Source: JBBRVW01 sp963784645 (GTDB taxonomy: Bacteria; Actinomycetota; Actinomycetes; JACCUZ01). Taken from it: a DNA stretch of 64,000 nt. Below the pieces are notes generated by a model that was not told the DNA's origin, did not search any database, and saw nothing but the letters and a program-made list of their open reading frames with translations. The DNA lies in contig CAWARY010000019.1 of the NCBI GenBank assembly GCA_963784645.1, forward strand, positions 26,933 through 90,932. The letters run 5' to 3'. Each line of letters starts with the position of its first letter. Position 1 is the first letter of the stretch. Positions 36,497 through 44,241 of the stretch are shown here, piece by piece. Position numbers and translations under genes: made by a program.

Positions 36497-37081
36497 ATGT
36501 TCGAACGGTTCACCGAGTCGGCCCGGGCTGTCGTCGTCGGCGCCCAGTCCGAGGCGCGCTCGCTCGGCCACGGCTGGATCGGCACCGAGCACCTGCTGCT
36601 CGCCGTGCTGGCCGACGAGTCGTCCGGGGTGACCTCGGCGCTGCACGGCCTGGGGCTGGACGTCGGCCGCGTGCGCGCCCAGGTGCTGGCCGAGGTCGGT
36701 GCCGGTGTCGACGACGAGGCCGCCCTGCGTGACCTCGGCATCGACCTCGGCGCCGTACGGCAGCGGGTCGAGCAGGCGTTCGGCCCGGGCGCACTCGACG
36801 CTCCCCCGCCGCGCCGCGGGCGCCGGTTCCTGCGCAGCCGGCGTCCTCCGGTGCCCTGTGGCCCACCCAGCGGGCACATCCCGTTCACCGCGCGCGCGAA
36901 GAAGTCCCTCGAGCTGGCGCTGCGTGAAGCGGCAGCGCAGCACAGCCGCGACATCCGGGCGACCCACCTCGTCCTGGGGCTGATGCGCGAGGAGGGTCTG
37001 GCCGCCCGCGTCGTGACCCGGCTCGGGGTCCCGCCGGACGCCGTGCGGCAGGCGGTGCTGGACCTCGGCAGGGCGGCCTGA
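36497..37081 (+). CDS. Stand-alone ClpC N-terminal (double Clp repeat) protein
   Basis: A 194-residue protein with the two Clp-N repeats of ClpC and no AAA+ domain: repeat 1 at about 1-68 (MFERFTESARAVVVGAQSEA, GHGWIGTEHLLLAVL) and repeat 2 at about 127-190 (SGHIPFTARAKKSLELALRE, THLVLGLMREEG). Between them lies an insertion of about 50 residues rich in Arg/Pro that ClpC lacks. Phe2, Phe130 and Lys135 align with ClpC1 Phe2, Phe80 and Lys85, the residues that contact cyclomarin. In Mycobacterium the ClpC2 protein of similar design sequesters that antibiotic. A role as decoy, adaptor or sensor for ClpC1 is inference. It ends 3 bp from the convergent yebC. Confidence 0.88.
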   Translation: MFERFTESARAVVVGAQSEARSLGHGWIGTEHLLLAVLADESSGVTSALHGLGLDVGRVRAQVLAEVGAGVDDEAALRDLGIDLGAVRQRVEQAFGPGALDAPPPRRGRRFLRSRRPPVPCGPPSGHIPFTARAKKSLELALREAAAQHSRDIRATHLVLGLMREEGLAARVVTRLGVPPDAVRQAVLDLGRAA

Positions 37082-37084
37082 GCG

Positions 37085-37837
37085 CTAGCCGACCGCCTCC
37101 ATGACCTCGTCGCTCACGTCGAAGTTCGCCCACACGTTCTGCACGTCGTCGGAGTCCTCGAGCGACTCGATGAGCCGGAAGACCTTCTTGGCGCCCTCCT
37201 CGTCCAGCGGCACGCTGACCGAGGGCAGGAACGACGCGTCGGCCGAGTCGTAGTCGATGCCGGCGTCGACCAGGGCTGTGCGCACCGCGACCAGGTCGGT
37301 GGGCTCGGAGACGACCTCGAAGGCCTCGTCGAGGTCGTTGACCTCCTCGGCGCCGGCCTCGAGCACCGCGCCCAGCACGTCGTCCTCGGTGAGGGCGTCG
37401 GACTTCGGCACGATGACGACCCCCTTGCGGTTGAACAGGTAGGACACCGAGCCGGGGTCGGCCATCGAGCCGCCGTTGCGCGTCATGGCGGTGCGGACCT
37501 CGGCGGCGGCCCGGTTGCGGTTGTCGGTGAGGCACTCGATGAGGACCGCCACGCCGTTGGGCCCGTAGCCCTCGTACATGATCGTCTGGTAGTCGGCGCC
37601 GCCGGCCTCGGTGCCCGAGCCGCGCTTGACCGCGCGCTCGATGTTGTCGTTCGGCACCGACGTCTTCTTGGCCTTCTGGATGGCGTCGTACAGCGTCGGG
37701 TTGCCGTTGACGTCGCCGCCACCGGTGCGCGCGGCCACCTCGATGTTCTTGATCAGCTTGGCGAACGACTTGCCCCGGCGGGCGTCGATCACGGCCTTCT
37801 TGTGCTTGGTGGTCGCCCACTTGGAGTGGCCGCTCAT
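37085..37837 (-). CDS. yebC: YebC/PmpR-family regulator or translation factor
   Basis: 250-residue protein with the family start MSGHSKWATTKHKKAVIDAR, RGKSFAKLIKNIEVAARTGG and the three-domain fold through VLIECLTDNRNRAAAEVRTA. YebC proteins have been described both as DNA-binding regulators and as factors that relieve ribosome stalling at proline runs; the latter would be relevant to the Pro-rich proteins in this window. The ATG overlaps the pdxT stop. Confidence 0.94.
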   Translation of the reverse strand: MSGHSKWATTKHKKAVIDARRGKSFAKLIKNIEVAARTGGGDVNGNPTLYDAIQKAKKTSVPNDNIERAVKRGSGTEAGGADYQTIMYEGYGPNGVAVLIECLTDNRNRAAAEVRTAMTRNGGSMADPGSVSYLFNRKGVVIVPKSDALTEDDVLGAVLEAGAEEVNDLDEAFEVVSEPTDLVAVRTALVDAGIDYDSADASFLPSVSVPLDEEGAKKVFRLIESLEDSDDVQNVWANFDVSDEVMEAVG

Positions 37838-38442
37838 GTGTGGTCCCTCACGATCCGGACGAACAGCTCGTGCACCCGTCCGTCACCCGTCATCTCGGGG
37901 TGGAACGACGTGGCCAGCAGCGAGCCCTGGCGAACGGCGACGATCCTACCGTCGGCCGGGCCGTCCTCGACGCGGGCGAGCACCTCGACCCCGTCGGCGA
38001 CCTCCTCGACCCAGGGTGCGCGGATGAAGACGCCGTGCACCGGGCCGCCCTCGACCCCGTCGAGGTGCACGTCGCCCTCGAAGCTCGCGACCTGCCGGCC
38101 GAACGCGTTGCGGCGGACCGTCATGTCGATGCCGCCCAGGGTCTCCTGATCGGGCCGGCCGTCGAGGACACGGTCGGCGAGCAGGATCATCCCGGCGCAC
38201 GAGCCGTACGCCGGCAGCCCGGCGCGCAGCCGCTCGCGCAGCGGGTCGCGCAGGCCGAAGGCCCGCAGCAGCTTGTCGATCGTGGTCGACTCGCCACCCG
38301 GCAGGACGATGCCGCCGAGCCCCACGAGCTCCTCGACCCGGCGTACCGCCCGGCCGGTGGCCCCGGCGCGGCCGAGGGCGACCAGGTGCTCCCGGACGTC
38401 ACCCTGCAGCGCGAGCACGCCGATCGTCGGGGAGGCAGTCAC
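37834..38442 (-). CDS. pdxT: Pyridoxal 5'-phosphate synthase glutaminase subunit
   Basis: 202-residue class I glutamine amidotransferase that feeds ammonia to PdxS. Features: IGVLALQGDVREHL, LVGLGGIVLPGGESTT, nucleophile Cys in YGSCAGMILLA and the His-Glu pair in TSFHPEMTGD. GTG 38442 gives the standard family start; an upstream ATG at 38526 would read through the palindromic repeat at 38472-38534. In most actinobacteria pdxT lies close to pdxS; here a zinc-ribbon gene and two repeats lie between them. Confidence 0.94.
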   Translation of the reverse strand: MTASPTIGVLALQGDVREHLVALGRAGATGRAVRRVEELVGLGGIVLPGGESTTIDKLLRAFGLRDPLRERLRAGLPAYGSCAGMILLADRVLDGRPDQETLGGIDMTVRRNAFGRQVASFEGDVHLDGVEGGPVHGVFIRAPWVEEVADGVEVLARVEDGPADGRIVAVRQGSLLATSFHPEMTGDGRVHELFVRIVRDHT

Positions 38443-38471
38443 GACAGGACAGCCTAGGAGTCGCCGACCAC

Positions 38472-38534
38472 GATCCTTTGGGGGGCGACGCACCAACACG
38501 CCCGGCGAGCCGGTGTGTCGGCGCACGAAGGATC
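38472..38534. repeat. Palindromic intergenic repeat, copy C
   Basis: GATCCTT (38472-38478) and AAGGATC (38528-38534) bound a 63-nt element whose minus-strand reading matches the 28-bp end of copies B and D at about 25 of 28 positions (GTGCGCCGACACACCGG is identical). It separates pdxT from the zinc-ribbon gene. Confidence 0.75.
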
Positions 38535-38538
38535 TCCG

Positions 38539-38763
38539 TCAGGGGCCCGAGACGCCGCAGGACGGCAGCGCGGCACCCTCGCAGCAGGTGACCGTCTTCT
38601 GCTTGCAGCCCGGGCAGAGCCACCGGCTCGCGAGCGGGTCGTACCGGGTGCCGCAGTGCAAGCACTCGACCCCGGCCGCCTCCTTGACCGGCGTCTCGGC
38701 CGGTGCCGGCGGCGCGCCGGTCGCGGTGGTGAGCCCGAGGTCCGGGGCAGTCGTCACGTCCAC
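38539..38763 (-). CDS. Small zinc-ribbon protein of unknown function
   Basis: A 74-residue protein: a Thr/Pro/Ala-rich start of about 30 residues followed by a four-cysteine zinc ribbon, CLHCGTRYDPLASRWLCPGC, then KQKTVTCCEG with two further cysteines. No enzyme motif. It lies on the same strand between pdxS and pdxT and is flanked on both sides by members of the same palindromic repeat family, which suggests a later insertion into the pdx locus. Confidence 0.7.
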   Translation of the reverse strand: MDVTTAPDLGLTTATGAPPAPAETPVKEAAGVECLHCGTRYDPLASRWLCPGCKQKTVTCCEGAALPSCGVSGP

Positions 38764-38832
38764 GGCGACGAGGCTAGGAGACCGGCCGGACAGTCGACGG
38801 TTGCCACGCTGACCCGTTGTCGTCCCCCGAGA

Positions 38833-38906
38833 GATCGTTTGCGACCGGAGCCACCGACACGCCGGGGGAACCCCCGGCCTGTCGGGGAACCAGGTCGCAA
38901 ACGATC
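38833..38906. repeat. Nested palindromic intergenic repeat, copy E
   Basis: GATCGTTTGCGACC (38833-38846) and its exact complement (38893-38906) form a perfect 14-bp outer stem. Inside, CCGACA/TGTCGG and GCCGGGGG-AA-CCCCCGGC form a second perfect hairpin. Its layout matches copies A-D, but the outer stem bases differ on both arms together, which keeps pairing. Confidence 0.8.
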
Positions 38907-38974
38907 ATCCCTGGAGGATCACTCGCGGACGGTGGGGACCACTCCCCCGGCTCCGTTCGTCCTGAGGGCCTGAG

Positions 38975-39907
38975 CTACCAGCCGCGCTCGGCGAGGCGGT
39001 GCGGCTGCGGGATCTCCTCGACGTTGATGCCGACCATGGCCTCGCCGAGACCGCGGGACACCTTCGCGAGCATGTCGGGGTCGTCGTAGAACGTCGTGGC
39101 CTTGACGATCGCCTCGGCGCGCTCGGCCGGGTTGCCGGACTTGAAGATGCCGGAGCCGACGAAGACACCCTCGGCGCCGAGCTGCATCATCATCGCGGCG
39201 TCGGCCGGGGTGGCGATGCCGCCGGCGGTGAAGAGCACGACCGGCAGCTTGCCGGCGCGGGCCACCTCGAGCACGAGGTCGTACGGCGCCTGCAGCTCCT
39301 TGGCGGCGACGTAGAGCTCGTCCTCGGACAGGGACGTGAGCCGCCGGATCTCGCCGCCGATCTGGCGCATGTGGGTGGTGGCGTTGGAGACGTCGCCGGT
39401 GCCGGCCTCGCCCTTGGAGCGGATCATCGCCGCGCCCTCGGTGATCCGCCGCAGCGCCTCGCCCAGGTTGGTGGCACCGCACACGAACGGCACCGTGAAC
39501 TGCCACTTGTCGATGTGGTTCGCGTAGTCGGCCGGCGTGAGCACCTCAGACTCGTCGACGTAGTCGACACCGAGGGCCTGCAGCACCTGGGCCTCCACGA
39601 AGTGCCCGATGCGGGCCTTCGCCATCACCGGGACGGAGACCGCCTCGATGATGGAGTCGATCATGTCCGGGTCGCTCATTCGCGAGACGCCGCCCTGGGC
39701 CCGGATGTCCGCGGGCACCCGCTCGAGCGCCATGACGGCGACCGCGCCGGCGTCCTCGGCGATCCTGGCCTGCTCCGCGGTGACGACGTCCATGATGACG
39801 CCGCCCTTGAGCATCTCGGCCATGCCGCGCTTCACGCGGGCGGTGCCGGTGAGCGGAGCGCCGGACTCAGGGTTGGACTCAGGGGTGGACGGGGCGGGCG
39901 TGGACAC
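38975..39907 (-). CDS. pdxS: Pyridoxal 5'-phosphate synthase lyase subunit
   Basis: 310-residue TIM-barrel synthase that builds PLP from ribose 5-phosphate, glyceraldehyde 3-phosphate and ammonia. Conserved stretches include MAEMLKGGVIMDVVTAEQA, VMALERVPADIRAQGGVSRM, VMAKARIGHFVEAQVL and LFTAGGIATPADAAMMMQLG. GTG 39907 has GAGG about 6 nt upstream; about 25 Ser/Pro-rich residues precede the conserved GTARVKRG. The 81-bp gap to the DUF3048 gene probably holds its promoter. Confidence 0.95.
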   Translation of the reverse strand: MSTPAPSTPESNPESGAPLTGTARVKRGMAEMLKGGVIMDVVTAEQARIAEDAGAVAVMALERVPADIRAQGGVSRMSDPDMIDSIIEAVSVPVMAKARIGHFVEAQVLQALGVDYVDESEVLTPADYANHIDKWQFTVPFVCGATNLGEALRRITEGAAMIRSKGEAGTGDVSNATTHMRQIGGEIRRLTSLSEDELYVAAKELQAPYDLVLEVARAGKLPVVLFTAGGIATPADAAMMMQLGAEGVFVGSGIFKSGNPAERAEAIVKATTFYDDPDMLAKVSRGLGEAMVGINVEEIPQPHRLAERGW

Positions 39908-39988
39908 GGGAGACCTCACGGGAGACGACGACAGGCTGGTGCTGGTCCCCCCATGGTAGGGCCCGCGACGCACGTCGGCCGTGCCGCC

Positions 39989-41029
39989 TCAGCGGGCCGT
40001 GACCGGCCGGTCCCGCCCGATCAGGGCGACCCAGACCTGGCCGGGCGCGAAGGACGCCACCTCGCCGTTGATCGTGTACGACGTGACGTCGGACGCCTTG
40101 CTGCGCGACCACTTCCCCTTGAACATCTGGCCGTCGCGGAAGACGAGCGCCCGGCCCTTGCCGACGGTCAGCGTCTGGGGTGTGTTGGCACCGTTGATGT
40201 CGTGGTACGCCGAGGGCTTGACCGTGACGAACTGTGCGACGAACGTCGTCGGGCCGAGCTGACCGCCCTCGGCGGCCAGGTCCGCGCGGCCGTCCATCGA
40301 GAGCAGCCAGCGCTCCTTGGCCGGGGACCACACCGCACCGACGCGCGCCCCGGGGTAGCTGACCGTGACGTTCGAGACCTTCGTGCCCCCGACGGGTGCC
40401 GGGCCGAAGGTGTAGCCCATCTCGGGCGGCGGGTCGACCTTGCCGGCCCGCTGGCGGAGCCGGTCGAACGTGCCGATGACGTCGTAGGGCATCGGCCGGC
40501 CCGGCGAGCGCGTGTAGCCGGTGTGGTCCTGGTCGAAGGACACCAGCTTGAGGTCGGCCCGCTGGAGGTTGTCCGCGAGCTTGTTCTGCGAGCCGGAGTA
40601 GAACAGCCCGACCGTGCCGTACTGCTTGAGCAGCTCGATGTCCGTGATCCGTCCGCTGCGGACCGGGCCGACGTACGTCGGGTACTGGCTGGAGAAGATC
40701 GCGGCGAGCCGGGTGACGCCGCCCTCGACCTGCTCGACGTAGACGACGTCGGCCTTCGACAGCCCCACCTGCGGGTGGGCGTTGCCGGTGTTGTCGACCT
40801 TGACGGCATAGACGGGACCGTTGTCCATGCCCATCCGGCCGGACAGCCGGCTCGGCTCGGGCGGCGGCGGCGGTGAGGTGGTGGTCGCGCTCTGCGTCGG
40901 CGTCTCCTTCGCCGGCTTCGCCGACGTGGGGGCGTCCGAGCCGGACGAGCAGGCGGCGAGGGCCAGCGAGGACCCCAGGACGACGACGGCTGCGGCCCGC
41001 CAGGGGGCGGAGCGAGGTGCAAGGTTCAC
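39989..41029 (-). CDS. DUF3048 (YerB-like) lipoprotein
   Basis: A 346-residue secreted lipoprotein. The signal peptide ends in a lipobox LALAACSSG (lipidated Cys at about 27), followed by a Thr/Pro-rich linker and the DUF3048 domain: YAVKVDNTGNAHPQVGLSKADVVYVEQVEGG, read as VDNTGNAHPQVGL and VVYVEQVEGG, and VGPVRSGRITDIELL. YerB-type proteins are extracytoplasmic with no known enzymatic role. Its 3' end is 81 bp from pdxS. Confidence 0.88.
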   Translation of the reverse strand: MNLAPRSAPWRAAAVVVLGSSLALAACSSGSDAPTSAKPAKETPTQSATTTSPPPPPEPSRLSGRMGMDNGPVYAVKVDNTGNAHPQVGLSKADVVYVEQVEGGVTRLAAIFSSQYPTYVGPVRSGRITDIELLKQYGTVGLFYSGSQNKLADNLQRADLKLVSFDQDHTGYTRSPGRPMPYDVIGTFDRLRQRAGKVDPPPEMGYTFGPAPVGGTKVSNVTVSYPGARVGAVWSPAKERWLLSMDGRADLAAEGGQLGPTTFVAQFVTVKPSAYHDINGANTPQTLTVGKGRALVFRDGQMFKGKWSRSKASDVTSYTINGEVASFAPGQVWVALIGRDRPVTAR

Positions 41030-41114
41030 GGGAGACGACCGTACGTGGTCGTCATGAACGCCCGGCCGGGCAGGGGTTCCTGGCGTGTCGGGGCCGGGCG
41101 CGGCCCGGGCTGCG

Positions 41115-41669
41115 TCAGGCGGGAACGCCGCCGGCCAGGGTCTCCGGAGGCGTGTCGTCGAACTCCACGGTGGCCGGCCAGTCGGCGTGGCCCGCGAGCC
41201 TGAGGTAGCGCACCACCCTCTTCCGGCGGACCATCCGCGCGGCGCGCACCACGTCGTTGAGGAACCGCCGGGACAGCTGCACGCGCAGGCAGGCCGAGCC
41301 GAGCTCGTGCCTCAGCTCCCGGCCGGCAGCGTCCGCCTCGAACGACTCCAGGACGCCGGGGTCGTCGAACGCGGCGTGCAGCGCCCGGGTCAGGTCGCTC
41401 TCGGCCTGCTCGCGGTCGACCGCACCGACCTCACGCGCCTCGTGGGCCGCGTCGGCCAGCAGCAGCCCGCTGGCCGGGTCGAGGCGCCCGGACACCGCGA
41501 TCTGCAGCGACACCGAGGCCCGGCGGACCAGCTGCGCGTCCAGCGCGCTGCGGGCGCCCTCGATGCGCGCGTGCAACCGGTCGAGGCGGGTGGCGCTGAA
41601 GGTGAGGTACCAGGCGACCACGACGACGAGCGCCAGCACGAGGACGACGGTGGGGCTCAGGCCGGGCAC
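41115..41669 (-). CDS. LemA-like membrane-anchored protein
   Basis: 184 residues: an N-terminal transmembrane helix (SPTVVLVLALVVVVAWYLTF) followed by helical LemA-like sequence (TRLDRLHARIEGARSALDAQ, RELRHELGSACLRVQLSRRF). Function unknown. In related genomes a membrane protein occupies this position between pdxS and pimA. The resemblance to LemA is by pattern only. Confidence 0.65.
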   Translation of the reverse strand: MPGLSPTVVLVLALVVVVAWYLTFSATRLDRLHARIEGARSALDAQLVRRASVSLQIAVSGRLDPASGLLLADAAHEAREVGAVDREQAESDLTRALHAAFDDPGVLESFEADAAGRELRHELGSACLRVQLSRRFLNDVVRAARMVRRKRVVRYLRLAGHADWPATVEFDDTPPETLAGGVPA

Positions 41670-41706
41670 CCGGCCACGCTAGCGGCGGGCCGGGGCGGGG
41701 CGGTTC

Positions 41707-42078
41707 TCAGCCCCGTTGCGGCAGCTGCTGCAGGGTCCAGGTGTTGCCGTCGGGGTCGGCGAAGGAGACGAACGACCCCCAGGCCTGCACGTCGACCTCG
41801 GTCGCCTCGACGCCGTTGGCGACCAGACGGGCCCGCTCGGCGGTGACGTCCCCGACGACCATCATCACGCCCCGCTGCGCGCCGGGCGGCATCTCGGTGA
41901 CCCCCTCGCCGAAGGCGACCGAGCAGGCCGAGCCGGGCGGTGTGAGCTGCACGAAGCGCAGCCCCTCGTGCACGGTCTGGTCATGGTCGGCGTGGAAGCC
42001 GACCTGGTCGACGTAGAACGACTTGGTGCGGTCGACGTCGGTGACGCCGAGGAAGACGACCTCGATCCTCATGTCCAT
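41707..42078 (-). CDS. VOC-family (glyoxalase/bleomycin resistance fold) protein
   Basis: A 123-residue protein with the paired beta-alpha-beta-beta-beta fold: EVVFLGVTDVDRTKSFYVDQ, RFVQLTPPGSACSVAFG and the C-terminal SFVSFADPDGNTWTLQQLP with the metal-site Glu position replaced by Gln/Thr in the final strand. Substrate unknown. Its start is 9 bp from the pimA stop, so it is the next gene after pimA on the same strand. Confidence 0.85.
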   Translation of the reverse strand: MDMRIEVVFLGVTDVDRTKSFYVDQVGFHADHDQTVHEGLRFVQLTPPGSACSVAFGEGVTEMPPGAQRGVMMVVGDVTAERARLVANGVEATEVDVQAWGSFVSFADPDGNTWTLQQLPQRG

Positions 42079-42087
42079 GCGGGCACG

Positions 42088-43284
42088 CTACGGCCGGCCC
42101 CCGACACTCCCCGGCGACGCCTCGGTGGCGCGGCGCAACCGGTCCCGCCAGGGGCGTGGCACGTCCTCACCGACTGCTCCGGCGGCGGCAGCCACGGTCT
42201 CGTAGACCGCGACCAGCTCGTCGGCGACCGTGGACCAGTCGTAGCGGCGGACCCAGGACGACGCCAGGCCGGTGAGGGTGCTCCGGCGCGCCGGGTCGCC
42301 CAGCAGGTCCAGCAGACCCCGCGACAGCGCCGCGGTGTCTCCGGTGGGGAACGTGCTGCCCGCCCGACCGCCGTCCAGCACCCGGCGGAAGGCCTCGAGG
42401 TCGGAGGCGAGCACGGTCGCCCCGGCGGACATCGCCTCGACGAGCACGATCCCGAAGCTCTCGCCGCCGAGATTCGGCGCCACGTACACGTCCACGGTCC
42501 GCAGCAGGCGCATCTTGTCGGCCTCGGTGACGACGCCGAGGAAGGTCACCGCGTCGCGCACCTCCGCAGAGCAGCCCTCGACCGCCTCCTCGGCGTCGCC
42601 CCGCCCGGCCACCAGCAGCCGCACCCCCGGGCGTTCGGCGACCACCAGCTCCATCGCGGCGAGCAGGGTGGGCAGCCCTTTCCGTGCCTCGTCCAGCCGG
42701 CCGACGAACCCGACCGTGCCGCCCTCGCCGCGCCACTCGTCGTACGGCGCCGCGCCGGCGAACCGGTCCACGAAGACACCGTTGGGGATGAGCACAGCGT
42801 CGCCGCCCACGTGCTCGACGAGGGTGCGGCGGGCGTCCTCGGACACCGCGATGCGCGCGCCGATCTTCTCCAGCGCCGGCTCGAGGATCGGGTAGGCCGC
42901 GCTCATCGCCCGCGACCGCAGGTTCGAGGTGTGGAACGTGGCGACGATGGCGCCGGTGGCCGCCCAGCAGGCGAGCAGCCCCAGCGACGGCGTGGCCGGC
43001 TCGTGGATGTGCAGGACGTCGAACCCGCCCTCGCGCAGCCAGCGCCGGACCCGGGCGGCCGACAGCGGCCCGAAGTTCACCCGCGCCACCGAGCCGTTGT
43101 AGGGCACCGGCACCGCCCGCCCCGCCGGCACGACGTACGCCGGCAGCGGGGTGTCGTCGTCGGCGGGCGCAAGCACGGACACCTCATGACCGCGCTGCAG
43201 CAGCACCTCGGCCAGGTCGCGGACGTGGAACTGCACGCCACCCGGCACGTCCCACGAGTAGGGACAGACGATGCCGACCCTCAC
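42088..43284 (-). CDS. pimA: Phosphatidyl-myo-inositol mannosyltransferase PimA
   Basis: GT4-family glycosyltransferase of 398 residues that adds the first mannose from GDP-mannose to phosphatidylinositol on the inner membrane face. The start RVGIVCPYSWDVPGGVQFHV and VLHIHEPATPSLGLLACW match PimA closely, and the GT-B donor motif is NLGGESFGIVLVEAM with the E-x7-E pattern. GTG 43284 overlaps the acyltransferase stop (GTGA). The operon pgsA-acyltransferase-pimA makes the core PIM lipid. Confidence 0.93.
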   Translation of the reverse strand: MRVGIVCPYSWDVPGGVQFHVRDLAEVLLQRGHEVSVLAPADDDTPLPAYVVPAGRAVPVPYNGSVARVNFGPLSAARVRRWLREGGFDVLHIHEPATPSLGLLACWAATGAIVATFHTSNLRSRAMSAAYPILEPALEKIGARIAVSEDARRTLVEHVGGDAVLIPNGVFVDRFAGAAPYDEWRGEGGTVGFVGRLDEARKGLPTLLAAMELVVAERPGVRLLVAGRGDAEEAVEGCSAEVRDAVTFLGVVTEADKMRLLRTVDVYVAPNLGGESFGIVLVEAMSAGATVLASDLEAFRRVLDGGRAGSTFPTGDTAALSRGLLDLLGDPARRSTLTGLASSWVRRYDWSTVADELVAVYETVAAAAGAVGEDVPRPWRDRLRRATEASPGSVGGRP

Positions 43285-44240
43285 GGCGACACCGTCGGGG
43301 CGGCCGCCCCCACCCGGGCGGGGTCGAGATCGGCCAGCCAGAGCGGCTGCAGCATGTGCCAGTGCTCGGGATGGGCAGCGATCGCGGCGCCGAAGACGTC
43401 GGCCACCTGCTGGGTCATGTCCGTGACCTTCTCGCGCGTGGTGCCGGCCGTCGCGGCCGGCACCTCGTCGTGGAACCGGATCACCAGCTGCGGTCGCGCC
43501 CGGCTGCCCCCCTCGGTCGTGTCGGCTGCTTCGTGCCAGATGCTCACGGGGTGCAGTGCGGCGCCGGTGCGCAGCGCGAGCATCGCCGGGCCGGGGGGCA
43601 TCCGGGTGGCCTCGCCGAGCAGGCGCACCTCGACCCCGGAGGCGCGCAGGTCGCGGTCGGCCAGCAGCGGCACCAGCCGGCCGGCGCGCAGTCGGGTGGC
43701 GAGCGTGTCGACGAGGTCCCGTTCGCCGCCGGTCAGCGGCAGGATCTCCATGCCGAGACCCTGGCGGTAGGCGAGGAAGCGGTCGTAGAGGCGCTCCGGC
43801 TGCAGCCGCTCGGCCACGGTCACCACGGGCACACCCGTCAGGGTCGCCCACGCACCGGCGTGGTCCCAGTTGCCCATGTGCAGGAGCGCCGCGACCAGGC
43901 CGCGACCGCCGGTGCCGGTGCTGGCGCGGAGGTTCTCCTCGCCCTCGACCCGGACCGACGACACCACCCGCTCGTGCGACCAGTCCGGCAGCCGGAACGC
44001 GTCGCACCAGTAGGCGAGGTAGCTGCGCAGGCCGGCCCGGCTGAGGGCTCTCAGCTCCGGCTCGGTCGCGTCCGGGCGGGCGCGGCGCAGGTTGGCCTCC
44101 AGTCGGCGCACCGAGTCGCCGTGGAGCCGCCACACGATGTCGGCGACGACGTCGAACAGCCGGTAGGCGACCGGCTCCGGCAGCCGCCGGACGAGCGCCC
44201 ACGCGGCGGAGTAGAGCCGATAGGTCAGCTGCTCGGGCAC
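43281..44240 (-). CDS. Phosphatidylinositol mannoside acyltransferase (HtrB/LpxL family)
   Basis: A 319-residue membrane-associated acyltransferase that acylates the mannose of PIM1/PIM2, the PatA role of Mycobacterium. Features: the HtrB-type motif HMGNWDHAGAW with the His-x4-Asp pair (H-M-G-N-W-D), RLRAGRLVPLLADRDLRASG and FHDEVPA. It has no Sec signal. It lies one base after pgsA and overlaps pimA by 4 nt. Confidence 0.92.
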   Translation of the reverse strand: MPEQLTYRLYSAAWALVRRLPEPVAYRLFDVVADIVWRLHGDSVRRLEANLRRARPDATEPELRALSRAGLRSYLAYWCDAFRLPDWSHERVVSSVRVEGEENLRASTGTGGRGLVAALLHMGNWDHAGAWATLTGVPVVTVAERLQPERLYDRFLAYRQGLGMEILPLTGGERDLVDTLATRLRAGRLVPLLADRDLRASGVEVRLLGEATRMPPGPAMLALRTGAALHPVSIWHEAADTTEGGSRARPQLVIRFHDEVPAATAGTTREKVTDMTQQVADVFGAAIAAHPEHWHMLQPLWLADLDPARVGAAAPTVSP

Positions 44241-44241
44241 G

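Noticed and set aside
38515..38973. Plus-strand frame opposite the zinc-ribbon gene
   Set aside because: It reads through two palindromic repeats and has no recognisable domain, while the minus strand has clear paired cysteines.
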